From the NCBI GenBank assembly GCA_020650975.1, contig JAIPMN010001183.1, positions 1,201 to 65,200 on the forward strand: DNA of 64,000 nucleotides, written 5' to 3'. The position numbers and the translations under genes were made by a program. A model generated the notes under the pieces. It worked only from the letters and a program-made list of their open reading frames with translations, made no database searches and had not been told where the DNA came from. Within the stretch, counting starts at the first letter, position 1, and each line of letters starts with the position of its first letter. The DNA comes from Apostichopus californicus. Its lineage: Eukaryota; Echinodermata; Holothuroidea; Aspidochirotida; Stichopodidae. Positions 23,801 to 31,592 of the stretch are shown here, piece after piece.

Positions 23801-26800
23801 AGTACAGTAAAGACACTTGTTGTAGAATAACAAACATACATGGCACAGCCTATATAATTTAAAGTGTGTTTATAAAACACATCCTGTTTGGAAATCCCCT
23901 TTCCCTAGATCTATTGGCAAGATTTATTCAACTGAACTATATATCTAGTCCTTTCTGACATTTTGGAATTTTTAAGATGTAATCAAAATTTCATAAATGT
24001 CCTTTACATGCTATTCTGCCTATATCCAATACATTAATGTTGTATACACAGTGGTACATACTGTAAAGTGTGCATTACACTTGAGCCAAGAATTCATATC
24101 AACACAGACTTAGCAATAAAACTTGATGCAATTTTGAACTTCAAATCACTTGGTCAGTTAAAATTTATCCTTGGAGGTATTAAACATTAAAACCACATCC
24201 AAACAATGATTTTGGTTTCAATTGTGAATGCCATTAGAGGCCTTATATTTTTAGCACAGTTATTTTGCTGGGGAAGCATTCCAAACATATTTGTACTAGT
24301 GTCTGTACTGGCTATATCATAATAGGAAGTTATTTAATACCAGGAGGGAGGGAGAGAGTCCATGGCAGGGTACTGTATGTTATCAGTTAACAAACACAAA
24401 ACAATCGTCAAGGCTGACATTTTCATGATCTTATGGAAAACGAAACAGAACGACTGGCATGAGATAAACTTCATAGCTAGCCTAGTAGTGTCCTGCAGTA
24501 TCATCTAAGGCAGGGGTCGGCAACCTTTTTGAATGAATGGGCCAGATATAAGGAGTGAAAAAATTGACTGGGTCGCACCTAACCAACGACATGCTGACAT
24601 TGATTTCAAACCTTTCAAGCAATAGGTGTGTGTACTTAATCTGTATTCACAAAAACATAATGTCAATACAGTACAGTTGATAATTAATGGTGATAATAGA
24701 CTTTATACCTGACAGCATCATTAGTGCCGATAAATTCTAAGCAGCTTGCTCGTTTTTTGTGATGATGTAAAATAGATTGATTTTTTCTTTTTCTTGAGAC
24801 ATCTCACAGGCCGCAAAAAAATCACTGGCGGGCCGCATGTGGCCCGCGGGCCGTAGGTTGCCCACCCCTGATCTAAGGGGATCCATTACAGAGAGAGGTA
24901 AAGGTAAATCCGTGTTCTAACGAGTCGATAGCTCGACTCACCTCAGACAAAATGTTTTTATGCAAAAGTGTCTGGCAACCAAATGTAGACAATGTAATCA
25001 AAAACCATAATTTAAAATTATATTTTACGTAACCGACACTTGGATGAATATTTTACCACTGGGGTGTTTTAAAGTTGATCCAAATACAATGTCAGAGTTT
25101 GAGAAATATTTTAGTACAGGATTGGCAAAGAGCTTTTGACCAACTGATGCAAATAAAGCTGTTTTAATGTTTTAATTACTGCAAAGTAAGTATTTACTTT
25201 TAGCAATGTTGTTTGATTTCAGTTTGAATAAAAGTTGGAATGGAAAGAATGGTCAAATTTGTCATCACTGATTTCTTCATTACTTGACCAGTATACTAAG
25301 TATATACTTATAATAATAACCAGGCAGTTATTGTTACAATAATTGTAAGTACTAATAATTGAATAGACAAACTAAATTAATCGCATTGTGATAGAAAAAT
25401 AAAATGCATAGTGAAGCTCAGTAGTAAATTTAAATGTACAGAAAAAATATCCACATGCAAGGAATTGATACTGCACATTGCACAAGCTGAAAATGTCAAT
25501 AACAAAAAGATTATAAAACTAAAAAAAAACATAACAGTCAATTGATACTTATTGAGTGCTTGACTTTGGGCAAAGAAACTATATACATCTATAGAGAGAA
25601 TATAGCTCTGAAACAGATAAAGGAAAACTAATTGAGCAGTTCAGTGCAGTCTTATAATGCAACAATAACAGAAGTTGTTATGAGCCATTAAATTTCCTTT
25701 TGTTACTATTGTTACTGTTGTTAAGTATGCATCACTACAATACTGTACATGACCTTATTTGAACACTTAACAGTTGGTTAACATCGCTGATGTTTGTTTT
25801 GAGACTGCAAAGGAAATTTGGTTAGTACTGTGAGGCTGGTTATTATGGTGATTGGATAAACTTCATCCTTTGCAGTACAGTTTATGTATGAAACCAAAAC
25901 CCTGACACCAGGAGATTGCTATGCACACAGTGCAGTACTTAGTACTTTATAGGTCTGTAGAGTGCATACAGTTCAATTCTTACTGTAAATATTGAAGTTG
26001 ACCTTCAAGGCTCCATCATAAATTATAAGGCACATGCTATTTTTAGGACTGTTTTTTATTTTTGTAAATTGTTGTATAATTTGCATTTTTCAGAACATTC
26101 TACAGTACTGTATGTGTTATATAAAACAGAATGGGTACAAAACAATAGGTACTTTTTACAGTAGGACAGAATGTTGTCACCATAAAAATTTGAGTTTTAC
26201 TGTGTTGATACAGTAAAGAAACACTTAGGATGTGTACTGCTCATACAGAGGTTAATCAGTGCTACATGTACATACTGTATGACAATGTCTTCAGTGAGAA
26301 TGTTTGCATCTTTTCACAATCACCAGAGTTATACTGGTTATTAGAGACAATAAGAGTGTTATCATTAATGGAAATGGTACAATCATCCCTCTAACCCCCC
26401 CCCCCTCTCCCACACCTCCCTCAAAATACCACATTCTCACCCTCCTAATAAAACAGCTGACTAGTGGGATAGTGTTTTCAATTTTTACTTTAGTAAGGAC
26501 CCATAGTCAAGTACTGTACACAGCAGCAATGTTACTTGTTAGACTTAATATAAGTAAGCAAACTATGTGTCTAACTTTCAGGTTTTACAAAAGCTGAAAA
26601 AGGGGAGAACTTTCCGCCATTAAGATATGATTAATGAGAAATGAGCATGATACCACAAGATGCATTGAATCAGGGGTCTTGTCTGCAGCCATGCTTGGGT
26701 CCTCAATGTTCACACCAATTTTGAATTCAATGATATTGACGGTTTTGACCATGTTAATGGCAGTATTGCACATCTTATAAATGTGGTTACCGTTGAATAA

Positions 26801-27748
26801 GATCCTGCTAGGGATCAAAACATCAGGCCTTTGCAACTATCAACTGTTATTTTTTCAAATATGTTATCAAAGATTGGACCTTGAAATAGGCCTAGCCTTG
26901 AAATATACAACTAATTAGTCACATTGCAAAGAAAGTGGGAGATTTCTCTCTCAAGGATGTCACTGCAAAGAGTGACCAATATCCTCCCACTTAACTCCCA
27001 CATGCTGAAAGCCACAAACTGTTTATTGTTACAATTTTGTACCATATATTTCTTAGTCTAGGCTAAACAGATAGAATAGAAGCACCATTGATACAAGGCC
27101 TACAGAGGAAATAACATTGTAAATCATGAGTGAGAGTGAGAAGCAGGACTAGCCTAGAACCCTAACCTAATGTACAGTAAGCTAGGCCTAGGCCAGGTTT
27201 CACAAGTTTGGCATTTCTTCAAACATAAGCTACAACGATAGCACACGGTATGCTATAGCTAATTATGGCGTCAGTGAGTTTTGTATAAAAAATAGGGCTA
27301 CATCATGTCAACATAATTTCACATATGAATGAATGATGTAAGAGTCACTAACCCCAGATTAATTATTGAAACGTAACTTTAGACCAGGAGTATCCAGAAA
27401 CTACAGTAAATCAAAACTATAGGCCCTAAGGCCTGACTTAGACCTACTTTCTGTTGGATAACTTACGGAACAAGTTTTCTTGACAGACTTGTCTGAAAAT
27501 TCATCATCATCTGTTCCCATGTATGAATTCCTGTTCTGGTTTTTTCTTGGATTTGGCTTCGCTCCTGGTGAAGGTGATGGACTGGAATCAGTCGCCGGCG
27601 CTGCCGGTACAGGAGCCTCGGTTGCTATCGGTACTTCATCGTCACTTAATATCTTGCTCCTCCTTTTGATGTGTTTCTCTTTCTTTTCAGCAAGTACTTG
27701 GTCATCCTTTTCAGAAGGAGAAGGCAACTGTTTCTGAGCGTGCGGCAT
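2691..27748 (-). CDS. SH2D5: SH2D5-like adaptor, 5' part (PTB domain)
   Basis: Four minus-strand exons (27467-27748, 16964-17044, 12473-12550, 2691-2837), all phase 0 with GT/AG ends, give a 196-residue N-terminal part. Residues 1-94 are a charged, Pro/Ser-rich and probably disordered leader. Residues 95-196 are most of a PTB/PID domain: YVGSFTV opens the first strand, followed by VVLMAHALKRI, then QFAFLARNP and QYCHVF. From memory of the family, vertebrate SH2D5 has the near-identical series YVGSF, VLLMAHALRRI, QFAFVARNP and FCHLF. SH2D5 is a neuronal adaptor with a PTB domain and a degenerate SH2 domain. The PTB C-terminal helix and the SH2 domain are not seen here; they may lie below coordinate 1. 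The link from the first exon to the second crosses 10.4 kb and is inferred from phase and position, so an extra exon could be missing. Introns are 10.4, 4.4 and 9.6 kb. Another PTB adaptor is possible but fits less well. Confidence 0.72.
3468..3619 (+). repeat. Dispersed donor-core repeat, long copy 3
   Basis: The second long copy is collinear with 1785-1937: GGCACTTTGGGTGGTAGAAT, AGAAGGAAGGGC, then GGTTGTGGGGAGACAGGTAA and GTGCGAAGTAAAT. Confidence 0.65.
8179..8574. mobile_element. Non-autonomous hAT-type transposon (MITE)
   Basis: A 396-bp element flanked by the exact 8-bp duplication GCTGTGAC (8171-8178 and 8575-8582). The ends are inverted: CAAGGGCGTAGG at the left, and CAGTGGCGTAGG when the right end is read on the minus strand. 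An 8-bp duplication with CA..GGCGTAG ends is the hAT signature. The interior has long C and G runs and an internal repeat (CACCAAATTGCATCTRAGGC at about 8372 and 8451). There is no transposase ORF. Confidence 0.8.
8740..8990. repeat. 19-bp minisatellite
   Basis: About 13 copies of a 19-bp unit close to AGCCGACGTCTCGAATGAG. The central copies (8818-8880) are nearly identical and the flanking ones have diverged. The unit is CpG-rich, unlike the surrounding DNA. Confidence 0.85.
9897..9962. repeat. G-rich direct duplication
   Basis: The 28-bp unit CAGGTGCAGGGGGAGATGGG followed by GTGG is repeated twice and then runs into GGGGTGTGG and GGATGGGGGG. Several G-runs sit close together on the plus strand, so a G-quadruplex is possible. 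Confidence 0.65.
12381..12420 (+). repeat. Dispersed donor-core repeat, copy 4
   Basis: Core copy: CTTGTGAGGAGACAGGTGAG then CGAGGAGCGAAGTAAAC. It lies 53 bp below SH2D5-like exon 3, antisense to the gene. Confidence 0.6.
12473..12550 (-). CDS. SH2D5: SH2D5-like exon 3, PTB core strands
   Basis: The exon has 26 codons, acceptor TTTCTAG, donor GTGAGT, phase 0/0. It encodes TPKRSREVSLFISMSGIKV and then CSPEDDG, the strand-turn-strand section (xxLxISxxGIKV) typical of PTB domains. Confidence 0.75.
12603..12919 (-). mobile_element. tRNA-derived SINE, near full length
   Basis: Read on the minus strand, the head at 12919 carries polymerase III boxes: A box TGGTCAAGTGG (12904-12914) and B box GGTTCGAGTCC (12860-12870). 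A body of about 200 bp follows, with TTCACCCAGGTGTATAAATG. The 3' tail reads GTGCCTTGAGCACC...TGCGCCTTATAAATCC and runs into AT-rich DNA. That tail resembles the nearby LINE 3' ends (GCGCYTTGA...GCTATATAA), as expected if the LINE enzymes mobilise the SINE. Confidence 0.8.
13645..13915 (+). mobile_element. LINE 3' end (CR1/L2-like), 5'-truncated
   Basis: The plus-strand frame reads RYGDRAFSVAAPSLWNELPF, then HVRDSPSLCIFKTQLKKFLF and ends PTL-stop at about 13851. This is the conserved extreme C-terminus of CR1/L2/Jockey-group reverse transcriptase ORFs (xxxSLWNxLPxxxR...FKxxLKxxLF). It is followed by a short UTR, TTTGTAAAGCGCTTTGA...GGCTATATAAATG, and a TTATTA tail. Confidence 0.82.
14321..14463. 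other. Assembly gap with duplicated flanks
   Basis: Ten N bases occupy 14389-14398. The roughly 65 bases on each side are the same sequence: CACATCACATACCCCCTGCC, a C-run, ACACACACATATATTATCTG and GTAAT. They differ only in the lengths of the homopolymer and dinucleotide runs. This is best read as the same locus represented twice where contigs failed to merge over poly-C. Confidence 0.85.
15802..15830 (+). repeat. Dispersed donor-core repeat, copy 5 (degenerate)
   Basis: Degenerate core: TGAGACAGGTAAGCAGAGGT then AAATTC. The GCGAAG section is lost. Confidence 0.4.
15890..16120 (+). mobile_element. tRNA-derived SINE remnant
   Basis: CTTCCAATCATAAGGTCCCC followed by GGTTCGAGTC (B box, 15936-15945) is the 3' half of a tRNA-like promoter. 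The A-box half has been replaced by local duplications of CCATAGTGCCTTCCAATCAT. The body contains a small palindrome, AATTGTCAATTGACAATT. The 3' end is approximate. Confidence 0.55.
16964..17044 (-). CDS. SH2D5: SH2D5-like exon 2, PTB strand 1 and helix 1
   Basis: The exon has 27 codons, acceptor CTTTCAG, donor GTATGT, phase 0/0. It encodes YVGSFTVAHLSPP followed by EFVRLQLQTLQ. YVGSF is the characteristic first beta strand of PTB domains. Confidence 0.75.
17070..17165 (-). mobile_element. LINE/SINE 3' tail fragment
   Basis: Read on the minus strand: TTTGTAAAGCGCCTTGAGCA, then GGCGCTATATAAGTCTCATT and (TTA)n. It is the same 3' end as at 13850 and 53987; only the last 90 or so bases remain. 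Confidence 0.75.
18360..18470 (+). repeat. Dispersed donor-core repeat, copy 6
   Basis: This intermediate-length copy has CAGTGTTAAAAGGTTCCAGT, CATTCTAGGCATGGTAGGAG, then GGACAGGTAAGGGAGGAGCG and AAGTAAAT. It is collinear with the last 110 bases of the long copies. Confidence 0.6.
19571..19928 (+). mobile_element. TTAA-flanked MITE, copy A (Kolobok/piggyBac-like)
   Basis: A 358-bp element between TTAA at 19567-19570 and TTAA at 19929-19932. Left end AGGCATTGAACACTC; right end on the minus strand AGGGTGTGAAGACTC. Its whole length is the inverted counterpart of 20883-21241. TTAA duplications are made by piggyBac and Kolobok transposases, and the purine-rich AGG start fits Kolobok better. It has no coding capacity. 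Confidence 0.75.
20130..21458. mobile_element. TIR element interrupted by MITE copy B
   Basis: The left end GGTCCTTACACATTAGACGC and the right end on the minus strand GGCCCTTTCACACTAGGATGC are imperfect inverted repeats. The flanks TTTACACTAAT and TTTAAACTAAAT look like a mutated target duplication. The left part contains a tandem duplication (TTAGACCCTTTCAMACTAGA at about 20178 and 20268). If correct, MITE copy B inserted into it later. Confidence 0.45.
20883..21241 (-). mobile_element. TTAA-flanked MITE, copy B
   Basis: A 359-bp element between TTAA at 20879-20882 and TTAA at 21242-21245, with ends AGGGTGTGAAGACTC and (minus strand) AGCATTGAAGACTC. It is the inverted copy of 19571-19928, sharing blocks such as GACATCTCAGGTCCAGCTAA and TAATTAGACACTAGTGTACA. 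The two copies have diverged by scattered substitutions. Confidence 0.75.
22317..22496. mobile_element. Small TIR element, copy A
   Basis: About 180 bp with inverted ends GGGAATAATTTA and TAAATTATTCCC. Near the right end it has TTTTGAGATGAAATACCAGA, which is matched in copy B at 22934. Target duplication not resolved. Confidence 0.5.
22934..23112. mobile_element. Small TIR element, copy B
   Basis: A diverged relative of 22317-22496. It starts GGGGGAATAATTCTG and ends TTTTACGATGCGACACCAGA then TAAATTATTCAC. Same orientation, 440 bp away. Confidence 0.45.
23207..23690. repeat. Triplicated 161-bp tandem repeat
   Basis: Units start at 23207, 23367 and 23529 with AAACTGTATTTCAAGATCAA. Each contains TCGGTCAACAATGGTTA and ACTAGCAGAACATCTTGGCT. 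The copies are about 90-95 percent alike, indicating a fairly recent tandem duplication. Confidence 0.88.
24511..24870. mobile_element. Non-autonomous hAT-type transposon (MITE)
   Basis: A 360-bp element flanked by the exact 8-bp duplication ATCTAAGG (24503-24510 and 24871-24878). Inverted ends are CAGGGGTCGGCAACC and, on the minus strand, CAGGGGTGGGCAACC (14 of 15 match). CAGGGGTSGGCAAC ends are characteristic of Charlie-type hAT elements. There is no transposase ORF. Confidence 0.88.
27467..27748 (-). CDS. SH2D5: SH2D5-like exon 1 (start codon)
   Basis: The exon is 94 codons from ATG to a GTAAGT donor, phase 0. It starts MPHAQKQLPSPSEKDD and ends DKSVKKTCS. It is Lys-rich early (KKEKHIKRRSK), then Pro/Ala/Ser-rich, then acidic (GTDDDEFSD). 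No fold is recognised; it looks like a disordered leader. Its assignment to the PTB gene is an inference from orientation, phase and the absence of any other gene nearby. Confidence 0.6.
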
Positions 27749-30700
27749 CTTTCATTGTGAGTGAAAGAAACAGGTAGAATAACGCCAAATCTAGCTGTCT
27801 TCACCCACGTTTTCTGCAGATAATGATACACTAATTTAACCTTTGACGTTTGTTTGTTGTTGTACGATAAGTCAAATATAAAATGGTGTGAAATTGTGAC
27901 TTCGCACAACAGATTCAACACTGACAGCAGTGTCACTGACAAACAGTATCAATATACTTATTGTGTACAGCCGGCTACGTGTGTGATTACACTGCACAGC
28001 TGTGTTGGCATGAACTATCGTTTGCACATCAACCCGGAAGTCTATTGTAGATTAAAAATGAATATTCATATATGAATAGTCATCACTGCAAATTCCGGAA
28101 ATAACGGTTACAACAACTGATATGATTCGTGCAGTTACCTTCTGTTTACCTACGATATCAGTACTAAACCTATTATTGAAGGCATGTATCTAACAAATTG
28201 TGACATAATGTGAAGTAATATTCTGTTAAATTTACTAAGAAATTTCGAGGTGCGTTGGAAAGGAGACAGCGAAAATAGTGATCAGTTAGAGGCACTGCTG
28301 TCACTGGTTTCCGGGAATACTGACAGTTACTTGCATAATTTCAAAATTAGTTACACCATAGCTAAGGCAACTGAACTAACAGAAAATGGGCTTCTGCACA
28401 GAATCTTTTCGATAGTTTTATTCTCAATGGCATATAATGAAAATTGAAACACCAAAATATCATGCATAAGTCAGTCCAGAAAAAACGTGTAAACTGGATT
28501 CTCGGCTGGTGTCATGTGAGTCGGCTAGCCAGTATGTTTTGTCATATTTTGGTGTAAAAACGGGTGTTACAGTCCATGCATGTAAATTGATGTATTGTTG
28601 GCCACAATTGATGCAAATTTTGACTCTTGGAGTGAAATTTAGCAGAGTAAATAGTGCACGAACCCTCTATATAACAACTCACACCATGGCCGCATGACGT
28701 GTTCAACAGAACTTCTAAGCTGACGCTGGTTATTTGCCACGTGCATTCATCCCCTCAACAATTAGTCTTTAAGAAAGACGGGCGCGCGGACTTTAGGCTA
28801 GCAAGAGAGATACAGGACAAGTAATTTATGCCAAAATTCTTACAATGAGTCAGATAGCTCAGTGGTTAGAGCAATGGACAGGTAATCCGAAGTTCCAACC
28901 TCGAATCCATTGCAAACTATGCTACGCAGAAGTTTGTTCCATAGGTTCTTGATCTCAGTCCCTCCTGATCCCATATTTTCTATCACTTCAGCAAGGTCAT
29001 TACTTGGAGAAAAGAGGGCGCCATGCAACATTGTTGAAGAAGGCGATTGACACATCTGTTATATGAATTCTAACCACATGATTCCGTTCTAAACCCGTGT
29101 TTCTACGAACTCGGGATTTCGTCACCGTCAATCGCAAAGTTTTAAATGATTCGATCTTCGAATGTTGGCTGATATCATTTGCATACTTAGTATTCGAACC
29201 TATGGTTGTACCCAAGAGTGAAATTATTCTAATATTTAGTGTTTTGAGGGTGGAGGTAAAATAATTCTAAAAAGTGGTTATTGAGACACTAAGTCAAAAT
29301 TTCTTGTGCGTTCATTACAGCGACTCTCGTCCTGGGAGAAATATCGAAAGGATTTAAGGCGATCTCAAGCACCAAAGAAATTTATTTGGTAAATGGGAGA
29401 TAACTCCACGGAAATACCATCACAAACAAACCTCTTCTTTGAACTCTAAATATGCCGAATAACTTGGTTACGTATCTATTTGTACATCAAGATTGATTTT
29501 AGGCACAAAACCCACAAGATGTACCTGATCCACCCAACCCCAGCAGTCCCCTTCCATCGAGACTGTGACCGTATGCCGATGTTACTTCAAATGTCTCTTG
29601 GAATGAGATCATACCAAGCATGATTCTAGTGATATGTCAGTTGTTCCAGGTCTCTGGAAACCAAACGGACTGAAGCAATCAGAGTACAATCTCTACAGAA
29701 CATTCTCCCACAAGTGGGTATAATGTCGGGGATATGATGAAGGATTCTCATATACCAATTAGAAAAATACAAACCTTACCAGAGTGGATCCAGAAGGAAT
29801 GTACCTCCCATCCCCCCCCCCCCTCCCTCTGTACTCTACCACCCAGGGGCACACCCCACTACTTTGAAATCCTGTATCCACCCCTAAAATTCACATTATT
29901 TTGTAAATAAGATCCCCCCCCCCTGTTTTACCTCCAATGTATCAAATTCTCCAGAAGGGCGGCCATACATATGTTTCCAGCTTTGAGATTACATATGCTT
30001 TGAGGATGAGAATATTTCATGAAAGGCTGAGGGGAATGTCAATAATATTTTGCAATGCAGCATACTTTCTGTACTCTGGATACCCAAGAGTATTTGTCAC
30101 ACCTAAACCCTTTATTTTACCTGTACCATTCTACCTTTCACTTGACTGACAGAAAGAGAAGAAAACAGTCCACAGCTGTTTGATTAGTATTTATCCATGT
30201 ATTTGCTTTTGCACCCAAAAGAAATCAACACACTCTGTGAGAACTTCTAAGTGGAAGAAAGGCATTTAAATCGCTCAAATTCTGATACAAACAAAACCCT
30301 CAGATCTGTGGTTCATCAAAGTTTCATCATAAGCATTGCTTTACACAATATTCAGAATAAAACAAAATATGCAGATGTAAAATTTCACACAAGACTTCAT
30401 CAATTCTTCTGCTCATTCCCTAGAGGAGGGTAATTTAATACACTGAGAAAATAGCATAGATTGGTCCGCAAACTTTTAGGGGGTAACATAATCCAGGATT
30501 ATCCATGAGGACACAGCAACAACCCACCAGATCCCACCCATTACAATTGATGCTCAGAAACCATAAAAGCTAGCTTGGACTCGGGAGTTAATGTTACTAC
30601 AAAAAAAATAACTGAATCGAACTCCGTTCAGCAATACTGTCAGGTCTCATTTTCCGAAATCCGGAAAAATCCTGCGACCCATCAAAAAATTTCCATGACA

Positions 30701-31451
30701 AACTTTTGGGTTGAGCACCACAGTTTGAGAACCACAGTGTAGCATATCACCATGAGGGGCCAGAAAAGGGTATTTTGGAATTGTTCACACTATAATTTGA
30801 ATCTCTTCATAATCCTCTTAAGGCTCATCTTTGAAAAAAGCATACTTTTGTCACGCAAATATCCTAAATTTAAACATTTTCAACAATACAACTTATCCGA
30901 ATTATTTGTGTCCTATGACTTTTTGGCAGTTTCTCATGTGGTTAGCATAGGATTCATAGCCACTCTACTACATTCATAAGAAATAAGAATCTTCCTATCA
31001 ACAGATGCCCCTCCACTTTCTCTACAAAAGAAGAACTATGTCGAGTTCAGATGTGTACGAGAGAGAACTCTGACACCTAGGTGAACATTTCCATCTACCG
31101 ACAGATCTTTCAAATTTTTGTTTTTCTGCTGCAACATTTTCTGTCAAATTTCCCTCAGTAAATTGAAAATATTCAATCCATATCTTTTCATCTTTCCCAC
31201 CTAGCAAATAATTAAAATCCTGATCTAGCTATTACTAATCCGGAGAAACTTGGAGAATCTCGACCGAAAGACATTCTCCTCTTTGTTTCCTTCTCTATGA
31301 GAGAAAAGTATTTTCTACCTCACATGTGAGATAACGACTAGAGTACAACACTAACAAACAAACAGCCACTATTTTCCTTCCACATATCTTTGTAACACTG
31401 CATACTGACAACGTAATTCTTTTGAAAGCTCTTCGTGAATTAATGAGGGCA
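27749..31451. other. Intergenic region, SH2D5-like 5' side to SCO1 3' end
   Basis: This 3.7-kb stretch lies between the start of the SH2D5-like gene and the SCO1 stop codon. It should contain the SH2D5-like promoter and the SCO1 3' UTR, but I see no clear TATA box or polyadenylation signal. It holds a tRNA-like SINE head at 28848 and C-runs at 29813 and 29914. Short ORFs here have no recognisable coding character. Confidence 0.55.
28848..28990 (+). mobile_element. tRNA-derived SINE head
   Basis: A box TAGCTCAGTGG (28855-28865) and a mutated B box ACCTCGAATCC (28898-28908), 32 bases apart. There is no matching acceptor stem or CCA-proximal end, so it is not a functional tRNA. The 3' limit is unclear. 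Confidence 0.5.
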
Positions 31452-31592
31452 TCATATCCCTTTAATTTTCTTGTATTTCCTCATATGAGAAGCGATCCCT
31501 CCTGCTATTTCTTCGTCTGTTTTGTTCTGTCCGTAATAGTCTACAAAGTCTCCTTCTGGGCTCAGCAGGTACATGATGATGGTGTGATCAAC
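31452..31592 (-). CDS. SCO1: SCO1 exon 7 (copper histidine, stop)
   Basis: The exon has 46 codons plus TGA, acceptor CCATAG, phase 0. It encodes [20 protein letters not shown], then [20 protein letters not shown] and KKIKGI. H257 in VDH is the third copper ligand. Confidence 0.95.
   Translation of the reverse strand, partial: VDHTIIMYLLSPEGDFVDYYGQNKTDEEIAGGIASHMRKYKKIKGI

Larger units (their letters stand above)
17045..27466 (-). other. SH2D5: SH2D5-like intron 1
   Basis: This 10.4-kb intron is the richest in mobile elements: a LINE tail at 17070-17165, a donor-core copy at 18360, paired TTAA elements at 19571-19928 and 20883-21241, a TIR element around the second of these, two related TIR elements at 22317 and 22931, a triplicated 161-bp block at 23207 and a hAT MITE at 24511. 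From 24.9 to 27.4 kb I see only unique AT-rich DNA with a C-run near 26396. An unrecognised coding exon is possible. Confidence 0.5.

Noticed and set aside
27480-27737. Plus-strand 85-codon frame
   Set aside because: Antisense shadow of the SH2D5-like first exon.
28848-28920. Functional tRNA gene
   Set aside because: A and B boxes are present, but acceptor-stem pairing is absent and the B box is mutated; SINE head preferred.
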